From positions 1-64,000 of the forward strand of contig NZ_QZVS01000085.1 of NCBI RefSeq assembly GCF_003602235.1: a DNA stretch of 64,000 nucleotides. Reading direction: 5' to 3'. The position numbers and the translations under genes are program-made. Under the pieces are notes generated by a model. It made no database searches and had not been told where the DNA came from. It saw only the letters and a list, made by a program, of their open reading frames with translations. Below are positions 35,111 through 43,273 of the stretch, in pieces; within the stretch, counting starts at the first letter, position 1, and each line of letters opens with the position of its first letter. Origin of the DNA: Cryobacterium melibiosiphilum (GTDB taxonomy: Bacteria > Actinomycetota > Actinomycetes > Actinomycetales > Microbacteriaceae).

Positions 35111-36688
35111 CTAGTTGTTGGACAGGTTATCGCCGCAACGGTAGAAGCCGGCGGTAATCGTGTCGATCGCCTGCTTCGCAGTGTCGCTCACGTCGCCGAG
35201 CGCGTACACCGCGAACGTCAACGCGGTGCCGTCGGCGGCGTGCACGATGCCGGCGAGGGTGTAGCCGGTGGTGATCCAGCCGGTCTTGGCGAAGACCGCC
35301 CCGTCGGCGACGCCATTGTCGCCGGCGAACCGGTCGCTGTAGGAGAGCGATCCGCTCGGGCCGCCGGCCACCGGCAGCCCGTCAAAGATCACCCCGAGGT
35401 CTCCCGCGCGGGCGTCGATCTGCTGGAACAGCTCGGTCAGGTAGGCCGGCGGCACGGCGTTCGCGGGGCTGAGGCCCGATCCGTCGGCGATGACGAGGCC
35501 GGTGGTGTCGATCCCGTAGGGTGCGAGGCCGCCGACGATGCCCTGCTGTAGCGCCGCGAACGTGGTGCCGGCGCCGGACTGCACGGCGACGAGTCGGGCA
35601 AGCATCTCGGCAATCGTGTTGTCGGAGACGATGAGCGACTGTTGGACCAGTGTGGACACCGGCTGCGATTCGGCGCTCGCGAGCGGCGCCGCCCCGACCG
35701 GCGCGGCCGCGCGGGTCACGCTGAGGCCGGCGCTGGCGCCCGCGCTGGTGAGTGCGTCGGAGAACGCCTGCCCGGCGCGCGCGATCGGGTCTTCGCTGCG
35801 CGGGGAGGTGCTGCGGGCCGGGTTCTCGCGGTCGCCGTCGACCTGCAGGGCGGTGATCTCGGGCATGTAGCCGAGGGCGAGTTCGCTGCGGGCCCAGCCG
35901 GCATCCCAGCCCGGGCCGTCGAACAGGGTCGAGTCGAGCACGAGGGAGGTGATCGGCGTTCCGGCGCGCGCCGGGTCGGCGTTCCACGCGGCGACGGTCG
36001 CGCTCGCGAGGGTGTCGAGGTGCGCGGCCCCGGTGTAGAAGGGTTCCTGACCGCTCGGCAGCCGGGTGAGGGTGAGGTCTCCGCCGCCGACGAGCACGAC
36101 CTGGCCGGGTTCGGCCCCGACCATCACGGTCGTCGTGGCGCGGTAGTCGGGCCCGAGCACACTGAGTGCGGCGGCACTGGTCAGCACCTTCATTACGCTC
36201 GCGGTCGCCCCGGGCGTGGACCCGCCGCGGTCGAAGAGCACCTCGCCGGTCGCGGCGTTGCGCACCTGGCCTTGAAAGTTCGCGAGCCGCGAGTCGGTGG
36301 CGAGGTTTGCGACGGAGCAGGTGCGCAGGCGGCTCGCGGTCGTCGCCGCGGCGGGCACCGGACGTGCGGGCGCTGGGGTGACTGTGGGCGTGGGCGTCGA
36401 GGTGTCACCGGCGGATGCCGCCCCCGGCTCCCCGGAATCAGCCGCGCCCGCGGTCGCCGCGCCCCCGACGGCTGCGCCCCCGACCACTGCGCCGGTCGCC
36501 AGCAGCGCGAACACGGTGGCCGCGGCGGCGATCACCCAGCCGCGACGGTGGCGTCGAAAGTGTGCTGCACGGGACTTCTGCGATGGCGATGTCCTGGGCT
36601 GCAGAGGCTTGCCGGGCGGCGCGGCGGACGGTGTCGAGGCCGCTGGGGGCGGAAAACTGGGGTCGCGCGGGGGTTCCAATTCGGGCAC
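35111..36688 (-). CDS. dacB: D-alanyl-D-alanine carboxypeptidase/endopeptidase (PBP4, peptidase S13)
   Basis: 525 residues, GTG start. A basic cytoplasmic lead with SRAAHFRRHRRGW, an uncleaved-type signal or anchor helix (VIAAAATVFALLATGAVVGGAAVGG), a Pro/Thr linker, then the S13 domain with SVMK (SxxK nucleophile), SDN (SxN) and KTGW (KTG) in the right order. It trims peptidoglycan stem peptides at the cell surface. Confidence 0.92.
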   Translation of the reverse strand: MPELEPPRDPSFPPPAASTPSAAPPGKPLQPRTSPSQKSRAAHFRRHRRGWVIAAAATVFALLATGAVVGGAAVGGAATAGAADSGEPGAASAGDTSTPTPTVTPAPARPVPAAATTASRLRTCSVANLATDSRLANFQGQVRNAATGEVLFDRGGSTPGATASVMKVLTSAAALSVLGPDYRATTTVMVGAEPGQVVLVGGGDLTLTRLPSGQEPFYTGAAHLDTLASATVAAWNADPARAGTPITSLVLDSTLFDGPGWDAGWARSELALGYMPEITALQVDGDRENPARSTSPRSEDPIARAGQAFSDALTSAGASAGLSVTRAAAPVGAAPLASAESQPVSTLVQQSLIVSDNTIAEMLARLVAVQSGAGTTFAALQQGIVGGLAPYGIDTTGLVIADGSGLSPANAVPPAYLTELFQQIDARAGDLGVIFDGLPVAGGPSGSLSYSDRFAGDNGVADGAVFAKTGWITTGYTLAGIVHAADGTALTFAVYALGDVSDTAKQAIDTITAGFYRCGDNLSNN

Positions 36689-36730
36689 CCAAGTATTTTA
36701 CCTGCCCGCGGCATCCGCTGCCTGAGAGAC

Positions 36731-37732
36731 CTACTCCCCCGGATACCGCAGCCCGATCTGCGCCCGCACGGCGTCGAGGCCCTGCATAATCGTCACCGAT
36801 TCCTCGGGCGGCATAACCACGCTCGAGACCGAACCGGCTCGGATCAGGCGCTCGATTTCCTGCGCCTCACAGTACATGCCCCGCCCGGTCAGCTCCCCCG
36901 TGACGAACGTTTCGAGCAGGTCGCCCGTCGCCGAGTAGACCCGAAACGTGGTGGGCGAATACCAGACCGCGTCGATCTCGATGCGCCCGAGGCTGCCGAT
37001 GATCACGGCCGTGTTCGGCCCGACGCTGTCGCTCACCGAGACCGTCGACGCGATCGCCCCGCCCGGGTAGCGAAAGAGCGTGGCGACGTGGGCATCCGCG
37101 CCGGTCGGCTTAAACGTCGCCGTCGCCAGAATAGACTCAGGAACCCCGAACAACGACGACGCGAACGAGAGCGGGTAGATTCCCAGATCGAGCAGCGCGC
37201 CTCCGCCCAGCTCGAGGGCGTTGAGCCGGTGCCCAGGGTCGGCGGGCAGGCTTTGGCAGTGGTCGGCGATGAGCGTGTGCACCTCACCGATGGTTCCGGC
37301 GGCGAGGATCTCGCGGATGCGCACCATGTGCGGCAGAAACCGGGTCCACATCGCCTCCATGACGAGCAGGTTCCTGCCCGTTGCGAGATCGACGATCGCC
37401 CGGGCCTGCTGCGCGTTCAGCGCGAAGGGCTTCTCGATCAGCACGTGTTTGCCGGCGTTCAGCGCGAGGCGGGCATTGGCCTCATGAAACGGATGCGGCG
37501 TCGCCACGTAGACGACGTCGACCTGCGGGTCCGCCACCAGCGCCTCGTAACTGGCGTGCGCGGTGGGAATGCCGAACTCGTCGGCGAAGGCGGCCGCGGC
37601 ACCGGGGGTGCGCGACCCGACGGCCTGCACGGTGTGCCCGTTTTTCACGAGGTCGTCGGTGAAGGCGTGGGCGATGCCGCCCGTGGCCAGGATTCCCCAG
37701 CGAATCTGTGTGCTGCTGTTCGGCTCAGTCAT
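36731..37732 (-). CDS. Gfo/Idh/MocA-family oxidoreductase
   Basis: 333 residues. N-terminal Rossmann start (IRWGILATGGIAHAFTDDLV), the family EKPFALNAQQARAIVD motif near residue 95-100, and a C-terminal alpha/beta domain. Expected to oxidise or reduce a sugar or cyclitol with NAD(P). Substrate unknown. Its start is 10 bp from the stop of the DHA2 transporter gene, so the two are probably co-transcribed. Confidence 0.9.
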   Translation of the reverse strand: MTEPNSSTQIRWGILATGGIAHAFTDDLVKNGHTVQAVGSRTPGAAAAFADEFGIPTAHASYEALVADPQVDVVYVATPHPFHEANARLALNAGKHVLIEKPFALNAQQARAIVDLATGRNLLVMEAMWTRFLPHMVRIREILAAGTIGEVHTLIADHCQSLPADPGHRLNALELGGGALLDLGIYPLSFASSLFGVPESILATATFKPTGADAHVATLFRYPGGAIASTVSVSDSVGPNTAVIIGSLGRIEIDAVWYSPTTFRVYSATGDLLETFVTGELTGRGMYCEAQEIERLIRAGSVSSVVMPPEESVTIMQGLDAVRAQIGLRYPGE

Positions 37733-37741
37733 GACGTGAGC

Positions 37742-39154
37742 CTACCCACTCACACCGGTCTCTCTCGCGGCCTTGACGACAGGCGCTCGGGGCGGGTTCA
37801 CGATGCCGAAGCCCGACACCACGCCGCCGAGCATGAGCAGCACCCCGGTGACGATCACGGCCCGGTGCAGGCCGTCGAGGTCGAGCTCGGCGCCCACGAT
37901 GACGCTCGCCGACGCGATCGCAATGAGGCCGGCAACCCGCGACACCGCGTTGTTGACCGCGGAGGCGATGCCCGCCCGGCCCGGGTCGATGGCGCCGAGA
38001 ATCGCGCTGGTCAGTGGGGCAACCGTGATCGTGAGACCGAGGCCGAAGATCACGACCCCCGGAAATACCTCGGACCAGTAGAGCGCGTCCGGTCCGATCC
38101 GCAGCATCACGATGAAGCCGGTGCCGGCGATGATCGGGCCGATCGTCATGAACAGGCGCGGGCCGATGCGCCCGGCGAGGGTGCCGAAGAGGCCCGCAAG
38201 CAGAATGCTGAAGATCGTCACCGGCAGCAGCGCCAGCCCGGCGAGCGTCGCGGAGTAGCCTCCGACCTGCTGCAGAAACACGGCCAATACGAAACTGCCC
38301 AGGGAGAGCGCGCTGTAGATGAAGGTCGTCGCGACGTTGCCGACCCAGAAGTTGCGCACCGAGAACAACCCGAGCGGCATCATCGGCTGCGGCGCCCGGC
38401 GTTCCCAGAACAGAAACCCGACAAACGCGGCGACCCCGACGATCGCCGGCGCGAGGATCACCGGACTGGCCCAGCCGAAGTTCGCCTGCTCGATGAGCGC
38501 GAAGACGGGCAGCCCGAGGCCGAGCACCCCGAGAACCGCGCCGACCACGTCGACGCGAGCGCCGGCATCCGGTGCCCGGTCCTTTGGCAACCGGGCGAGC
38601 AGCAGAAGCGTGACCGCAATCGGCAGCACGTTGATGGCGAACACCAGCCGCCAGGAGGCGAGGTCGACGAGCAACCCGCCGATCAGTGGCCCGGCGAGGA
38701 ACGCGGTGCTGGTGAACGCGGTCCAGGAGCCGATCGCCTTCGCCTGTGCGGCACCGCTGAACGTCGACAGGATCAGCGCGAGCGAGCTCGGCACGAGCAG
38801 GGCGCCGGCGACTCCCTGAAGCCCCCGAGCCACGATCAAGACGGATGCCGTGGGCGCCGCCGCGCACAGCACGCTCGTCACGAGAAACCCGACGAGGCCC
38901 CAGAACAGCACCCGCTTGCGGCCGAACGCGTCGGACAGCGACCCCGCGAGCAGGATGATTGCGCCGAGGGTGATCAGATAGGCGTCGACAACCCACTGTT
39001 GGGTAGCGATACCGCCGCCAAGGTCACGCGTGATGGCCGGCAAAGCCACGTTGATGACCGTGCCGTCGAGAAACGCGATGAACGAGGCCAGCACCGCGAC
39101 ACCCAGCACCAGCCGCTGGGCGCTGCTCGGCGCGGAACCATGGGATGTCGTCAT
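37742..39154 (-). CDS. MFS drug exporter, DHA2 (EmrB/QacA) family
   Basis: 470 residues, about 14 helices. Family motifs FLDGTVINVALPAI, WVVDAYLITLGAIILLAGSLSDAFGRKR and GVAGALLVPSSLALI (motif C-type region) are evident. Proton-driven efflux of hydrophobic compounds is expected. Followed closely by the oxidoreductase. Confidence 0.92.
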   Translation of the reverse strand: MTTSHGSAPSSAQRLVLGVAVLASFIAFLDGTVINVALPAITRDLGGGIATQQWVVDAYLITLGAIILLAGSLSDAFGRKRVLFWGLVGFLVTSVLCAAAPTASVLIVARGLQGVAGALLVPSSLALILSTFSGAAQAKAIGSWTAFTSTAFLAGPLIGGLLVDLASWRLVFAINVLPIAVTLLLLARLPKDRAPDAGARVDVVGAVLGVLGLGLPVFALIEQANFGWASPVILAPAIVGVAAFVGFLFWERRAPQPMMPLGLFSVRNFWVGNVATTFIYSALSLGSFVLAVFLQQVGGYSATLAGLALLPVTIFSILLAGLFGTLAGRIGPRLFMTIGPIIAGTGFIVMLRIGPDALYWSEVFPGVVIFGLGLTITVAPLTSAILGAIDPGRAGIASAVNNAVSRVAGLIAIASASVIVGAELDLDGLHRAVIVTGVLLMLGGVVSGFGIVNPPRAPVVKAARETGVSG

Positions 39155-39211
39155 GTCCCCAGCTAACCCCGGTTTGGGCTCCGCCGCACCCGATACCGAC
39201 TTCCTCGACGG

Positions 39212-39269
39212 GGCGCTGCCGGCTGAGTGGTGCTGCGGCTCAGAGGCGCTGCCGGCTTAGTGGTGCTGC
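39212..39269. repeat. 25-bp direct repeat, 33-bp period, spanning a stop codon
   Basis: Copies at 39212-39236 and 39245-39269 differ by one base (GAG versus TAG in the plus strand). The right copy contains the TAA stop and last codons of the three-helix gene. This is a recent tandem duplication. Confidence 0.85.
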
Positions 39270-39466
39270 ACGCCGGAGGCGTTCAGGCGCAGGCGGGCGG
39301 CGCGCTGAACGAGCACGGACACATAGGCGCGAATCGGACGACCCTCGAAGCGCACGTGTTCGTCGTGCACGACCTGTTCGATCTCGGCGCGCGGGCGTCG
39401 GGGAAACTTCTCGGCGAGGGTGTTGACGACCTGAGCGATGGCACCTTTTTCATCGATTTGTTTCAT
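39257..39466 (-). CDS. Three-helix bundle dimerisation-domain protein
   Basis: 69 residues: KGAIAQVVNTLAEKFPRRPRAEIEQVVHDEHVRFEGRPIRAYVSVLVQRAARLRLNA. This matches the pattern of a small actinobacterial family annotated as three-helix bundle dimerisation domain. Its role is not known. The stop codon lies inside the second copy of a 25-bp direct repeat. Confidence 0.75.
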   Translation of the reverse strand: MKQIDEKGAIAQVVNTLAEKFPRRPRAEIEQVVHDEHVRFEGRPIRAYVSVLVQRAARLRLNASGVQHH

Positions 39467-39565
39467 ATTTGATTGTGTCCTTTAAGTCCCGTTGCGGGCA
39501 AGCCGACTCCCGCGTGTCGTCCACCCCCAGTTGGGGTTGACCTCGCCCTGCTCAGACCACACGCC

Positions 39566-42064
39566 TCACACCAGGTGGTGGGTGCGTTCGAGGGCAGCGC
39601 CCTCGACGTCGACGTTCGGCAGGAGCCGGTCGAGCCAGCGCGGCAGCCACCACGCGGCCTCACCGAGCAGGTGCATGAGGGCCGGCATCAGCAGCATCCG
39701 CACCACGAAAGCATCGAGCAGCACGCCAACGGCCAGGCCGAAACCAAGCGAGCGGATGATCGTCGATTCAGAGAAGATGAACCCCCCGAACACGGCCACC
39801 ATGATCAGGCAGGCAGCGATCACGACCGAGCGCCCGGACCGGAAGCCCTGCGCCACCGCGAGCCGTGCCGGCGCTCCGTGCACGAACGCTTCCCTCATCC
39901 CCGAGGCCAGGAACAATTGGTAGTCCATCGCGAGCCCGAACAGGATGCCGACGAGGATGATCGGCAGGAAGCTCAGGATCGGCCCCGCCTGAATGCCGAG
40001 CAGCTCGGCGCCCCAGCCCCACTGGAACACCGCGACGGTGGCGCCGTAGGTCGCGAACAGCGACAGGATGAACCCGCCGGTCGCGATCAGCGGCACCAGC
40101 AGCGAGCGGAACACCAGGATCATGATCAGCAGCGAGAGGGTCACGACGACCACGAGGTAGAGCGGCAGCACGTCGGCGAGGGACTCCGAGATGTCGATGT
40201 TGCTGGCCGCCTGACCGGCAACGCCGAGCTCGATATCGCTGTCCGAGCCGATGCCGCCGGTGCTGATCGGCGGCAGGTCCCGTAGCTCACGCACGAGGGT
40301 TTCGGTCGAGACGCTGTTCGGACCCTCCTCCGGCTGCACCACGAAGGCGGCGAGCTGCTGGTCCTCGGAGACCGCGATCGGGGCGACGGCCGCGACATCC
40401 GCCTGGGCGCCCAGAGTGCGCGCCACGAGGGCCTGCAGCTCGAGCTCCTCGTTCGCGGACAGGTCGCCCGGCAGGGCGGCGGTCACGAGCAGCGGGCCGT
40501 TGGCACCGGCACCGAACTGCTGCTCTGTCACCGTGAAGGCTTCCTGCGAGAGCGATCCGGCGGGTTCGGAGGCACCGTCGGGCAGTCCGAGGCGCAGCGA
40601 GAGCGACGGGATGGCGATCGTGAGCAGTGCTGCGACGGCGAGCACGATCGTGACCACGGACCGCGTCGTGGACATCGCCTTCACGGGCTTGGTCGTCAGG
40701 GCGGGCAGGCCGATGCGGGTGCGAGCCTTGCGGCCGAGTAGGCGACGCCCGAGCAGGCCGAGGATCGCGGGCGTGAGGGTGACCGCAATGAGCACGGCGA
40801 CGAAAACGCTCACGGCGCCGGCGGTTCCCATCAGCGCCAGGAACGGCACACCGGTCACGTTGAGGGCCAGCAGCGCCACGACCACGGTCGCACCGGCGAA
40901 GACCACGGCGTTGCCGGCGGTTCCGTTGGCGAGCCCGATCGATTCCTTCGGGTCGGCGCCCTGCAGGAGCTGCTTGCGATGGCGGTTGATGATGAAGAGC
41001 GAGTAGTCGATGCCGACGGCGAGCCCGAGCATGACGCCGAGAATCGGGGTGACGGATGCCATCTGCACCAGCCCCGAGAAGGAGAGCACGGCCATGGCGC
41101 CGACTCCGACGCCGAACAGCGCCGTGACGATCGGCAGGGCGGCCGCGATCACGGAGCCGAGCATGACCAGCAGCACGATCGCCGCGATGATCACGCCGAT
41201 CAGCTCGCCGATCCCGAGGAGTTCAGGCACGCCCTGCGCGATGTCGGTGGAGAATGAGACACTCACTCCGTCGATCGGTTCGGACTGGAAGTATTCGAGC
41301 ACCGCGTTCTTGCTCTCCTGCGCGAGCTCGAGGCGCGGCTCGGAGAAGGCCAGGCTCACGAGCGCGGTGGAGCCATCCGCTGACACCTGGCCGATGCCGG
41401 ACGCCAGGTCGAGCAGTTCGGCGCCGAATGATGCGGTGGTCGCCTGGGCCTCGAGGTCGGTGAGGGAATCGGTCAGGACGGTCTGCTGCGCGTCGATTTC
41501 GGCGAGGCCGGCGTCGAGCTGAGCCTGCTGGGCGTCGAGCTGGTCGGTGGGGAAACCGGCCTCAACGGCCTGGGCGCGGCCCTGGTCGAGCTGCGCCTGG
41601 GATGCCTCGAGCGCGGTGCGGCCAGCGTCGAGCTGGGCCTGTCCCGCGTCGATCTGGGCGCGGCCGGCCGCGATCTGGGCCTCGCCGTCAGCGAGCTGGG
41701 CGGTCTGGTCGGCACGCTGCTGCTCGCTCGTGAACGGGTCGGTGATGGTGGCGATGTCCGGAAGGGTGCTGCCGCCCGCGGCGAGCGCGCTGATGCCGGC
41801 GCGCTGGGTCGCGGAGAACTCTGAGCCGTCGGTCGTCGTGAAGACGACGGTTCCGGAGGCGCCGCTGGTGTCGGGGAGCTTGTCGGCGAGCTGTTCGGTG
41901 ACGGCGCCGGAGGCGGTGCCGGGGATGTCGAAACTCGAGCTGAGTCCGCCGAAGCCGACCAGGAACCCGCCGACCGTCAACGCCAGCACGGCGATCCAGG
42001 CCGCGATGACCGTCCACGCGCGCCGCGCCGCGAACATGCCTAGTTTGTACAGCAGCTCAGCCAT
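39566..42064 (-). CDS. MMPL/RND-family transporter
   Basis: 832 residues, two repeats of six helices, each preceded by a large extracytoplasmic loop. RND/MMPL traits are VGIDYSLFIINRHRK in the first half and LAMDYQLFLASGMRE in the second, with Asp-Tyr pairs for proton relay. The first loop holds a ~80-residue heptad-like repeat (AQIAAGRAQIDAGQAQLDAGR), predicted coiled coil. It is divergent from a TetR regulator, so probably repressed by it; export of lipids or drugs. Confidence 0.92.
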   Translation of the reverse strand: MAELLYKLGMFAARRAWTVIAAWIAVLALTVGGFLVGFGGLSSSFDIPGTASGAVTEQLADKLPDTSGASGTVVFTTTDGSEFSATQRAGISALAAGGSTLPDIATITDPFTSEQQRADQTAQLADGEAQIAAGRAQIDAGQAQLDAGRTALEASQAQLDQGRAQAVEAGFPTDQLDAQQAQLDAGLAEIDAQQTVLTDSLTDLEAQATTASFGAELLDLASGIGQVSADGSTALVSLAFSEPRLELAQESKNAVLEYFQSEPIDGVSVSFSTDIAQGVPELLGIGELIGVIIAAIVLLVMLGSVIAAALPIVTALFGVGVGAMAVLSFSGLVQMASVTPILGVMLGLAVGIDYSLFIINRHRKQLLQGADPKESIGLANGTAGNAVVFAGATVVVALLALNVTGVPFLALMGTAGAVSVFVAVLIAVTLTPAILGLLGRRLLGRKARTRIGLPALTTKPVKAMSTTRSVVTIVLAVAALLTIAIPSLSLRLGLPDGASEPAGSLSQEAFTVTEQQFGAGANGPLLVTAALPGDLSANEELELQALVARTLGAQADVAAVAPIAVSEDQQLAAFVVQPEEGPNSVSTETLVRELRDLPPISTGGIGSDSDIELGVAGQAASNIDISESLADVLPLYLVVVVTLSLLIMILVFRSLLVPLIATGGFILSLFATYGATVAVFQWGWGAELLGIQAGPILSFLPIILVGILFGLAMDYQLFLASGMREAFVHGAPARLAVAQGFRSGRSVVIAACLIMVAVFGGFIFSESTIIRSLGFGLAVGVLLDAFVVRMLLMPALMHLLGEAAWWLPRWLDRLLPNVDVEGAALERTHHLV

Positions 42065-42137
42065 CTGGGTGATCCCTTCGATCCGTCTCCTAGAGAATAC
42101 GCTACGTCTCGTCTAGTCCGTGACCTAGGATGACATT

Positions 42138-42725
42138 ATGTCTGCACATCGTCAGGGTCCCGTGCGCAGCGAAGCAGCCCGGGTCGCCATCCTCCAGGCC
42201 ACGGCCCGACTCTTTGCGGCCCGCGGCTACGACCACCTCACGATGGAGGGGATCGCCGGCGAGGCCGGCGTCGGCAAGCAGACCATCTATCGGTGGTGGC
42301 CCTCGAAGGGCGCCGTGGTCGCGGACTGCCTGCTCGACGGCCTGCTTTTTCCCGAACAATTCGCGCTGCCGAACACGGGCGAACTGCGCGAGGACCTCGC
42401 CACCTGGCTGCGCAACATCTTCGGAGTGCTCGAACATCCGTCGGGTGAGATGCTGATGCGCTCGCTCATCGCCGCGGCCGCCGAGAACGCGGACGTTGGG
42501 CTGCGGCTCTACGACAGCCTCGGCACCGGATCGACGCTGAACGCCCGACTGCACGAGGCGGTTAGCCGCGCCGAGCTGGAGGGCGACACGCCCGTCGAGC
42601 AGGTCGGCGACGCACTGGTGGGAGCGGTCGTGATGCGTGCCCTCAGCCGCCTGCCAACCCCCGCCGGGCTGCCCGAACAGCTCGTGGACGCGGTGCTCGG
42701 TCGTTCGGCGACCCTGCGGCCCTGA
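42138..42725 (+). CDS. TetR/AcrR-family regulator
   Basis: 195 residues. N-terminal HTH AILQATARLFAARGYDHLTMEGIAGEAGVGKQTIYRWWPSKGAVV, then a helical ligand domain of the TetR_C type. The 73-bp gap to the MMPL gene should hold the shared operator; I see no clean palindrome there, only weak TAGA/TCTA symmetry. Confidence 0.92.
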   Translation: MSAHRQGPVRSEAARVAILQATARLFAARGYDHLTMEGIAGEAGVGKQTIYRWWPSKGAVVADCLLDGLLFPEQFALPNTGELREDLATWLRNIFGVLEHPSGEMLMRSLIAAAAENADVGLRLYDSLGTGSTLNARLHEAVSRAELEGDTPVEQVGDALVGAVVMRALSRLPTPAGLPEQLVDAVLGRSATLRP

Positions 42726-42793
42726 CCTCAGGCCGGAATGTTGGGCGCCCGGCCGATGGGGTGCCCAGCAGGGTGCAGGCATGAAAAAAGGAC

Positions 42794-42810
42794 CGGGGCC
42801 AGAGGCCCCG
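42794..42810 (-). terminator. Rho-independent terminator of the leftward tRNA-Thr
   Basis: Read leftward: a CGGGGCC/GGCCCCG 7-bp stem with a 3-base loop, followed by GTCCTTTTTT. It lies 25 bp beyond the tRNA 3' end and marks undisturbed host sequence. Confidence 0.85.
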
Positions 42811-42834
42811 ATCCCGGTGATTCCGATGATTGCG

Positions 42835-42880
42835 TGGAGCCGCCTGTCAGAATCGAACTGACGACCTTCTCATTACGAGT
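42835..42880 (-). other. attL: 3' half of tRNA-Thr(CGT), prophage attachment scar
   Basis: Leftward sequence contains the tRNA loop CTCGTAA (anticodon CGT, 42875-42877), variable region GGTC, T-arm GTCAG-TTCGATT-CTGAC, acceptor AGGCGGC, discriminator T and encoded CCA. To the right there is no D-arm or 5' acceptor (GCCGCCT expected), only phage DNA. Since the gene reads leftward and phage DNA lies to its right, this is the original 3' end. The phage-borne copy should rebuild an intact tRNA at the far junction. Confidence 0.85.
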
Positions 42881-42951
42881 GGTGAGTTCCGTATTTACGA
42901 ACCCCCTAGTTGCCCGGAATTACGCGGCCAAGCCCCACACAGATACCCACT

Positions 42952-42994
42952 GATATTGCATGCAATATCTAACAATGGCTACCCAATGGCTACC
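42952..42994. promoter_or_regulatory. Palindrome and tandem direct repeats next to attL (likely integrase/excisionase arm sites)
   Basis: GATATTGCATGCAATATC (42952-42969) is a perfect 18-bp palindrome. Immediately after it come two adjoining exact copies of CAATGGCTACC (42973-42983 and 42984-42994). The location, 70-115 bp from the crossover and upstream of int, fits recombinase arm binding. Confidence 0.5.
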
Positions 42995-43018
42995 AAAGTG
43001 CTAGGTTTCAGACGTACC

Positions 43019-43058
43019 AAAAAAACGAGGCCGCCAGGGATGCAACCCTGACAGCCTC
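43019..43058 (-). terminator. Leftward terminator at the prophage left end
   Basis: Nested stem GAGGC...CAGGG-loop-CCCTG...GCCTC with an A-run on its left, i.e. a T-run after the hairpin for leftward transcripts. It would stop leftward (repressor-strand) transcription before it reaches the host. Confidence 0.6.
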
Positions 43059-43095
43059 AGCCCCACCCCGAATTCCACTACAGGGAAGGAACACC

Positions 43096-43254
43096 ATGAA
43101 CTTTACCGCTACTCGCACAGTCCGTCGCGGTTCGGTCACCAGAAGACTTGAGGCAACGGGGCGCGCGGCTACATGCCGCCGCAACATCTCTCTCGGGAAA
43201 CTGACCACTGCTGAATGGACTGCTCATTCAAGAAGAAGACCGCACGCCGGATGA
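43096..43254 (+). CDS. Small Arg-rich ORF upstream of integrase
   Basis: 52 residues, starting 5 bp after a GGGAAGGA ribosome site. Sequence is Arg/Thr-rich (ATRTVRRGSVTRRLEATGRAATCRRN) with no recognised fold. It ends 19 bp before int. Could be a short leader peptide or a small DNA-binding protein. Confidence 0.4.
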   Translation: MNFTATRTVRRGSVTRRLEATGRAATCRRNISLGKLTTAEWTAHSRRRPHAG

Positions 43255-43273
43255 CCGGCACGAACGGGGAACG

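Noticed and set aside
35642..39166. Very long rightward ORF (1174 codons)
   Set aside because: Antisense shadow of dacB, the oxidoreductase and the DHA2 transporter; composition is Arg/Gly/Glu-biased as expected from GC-rich antisense.
42065..42137. Operator palindrome between the MMPL and TetR genes
   Set aside because: Only weak, interrupted symmetry is present; an operator is likely there but I could not define it.
42830..43051. Short rightward ORF across the attachment site
   Set aside because: It overlaps the tRNA remnant, palindrome and terminator, with no ribosome site.
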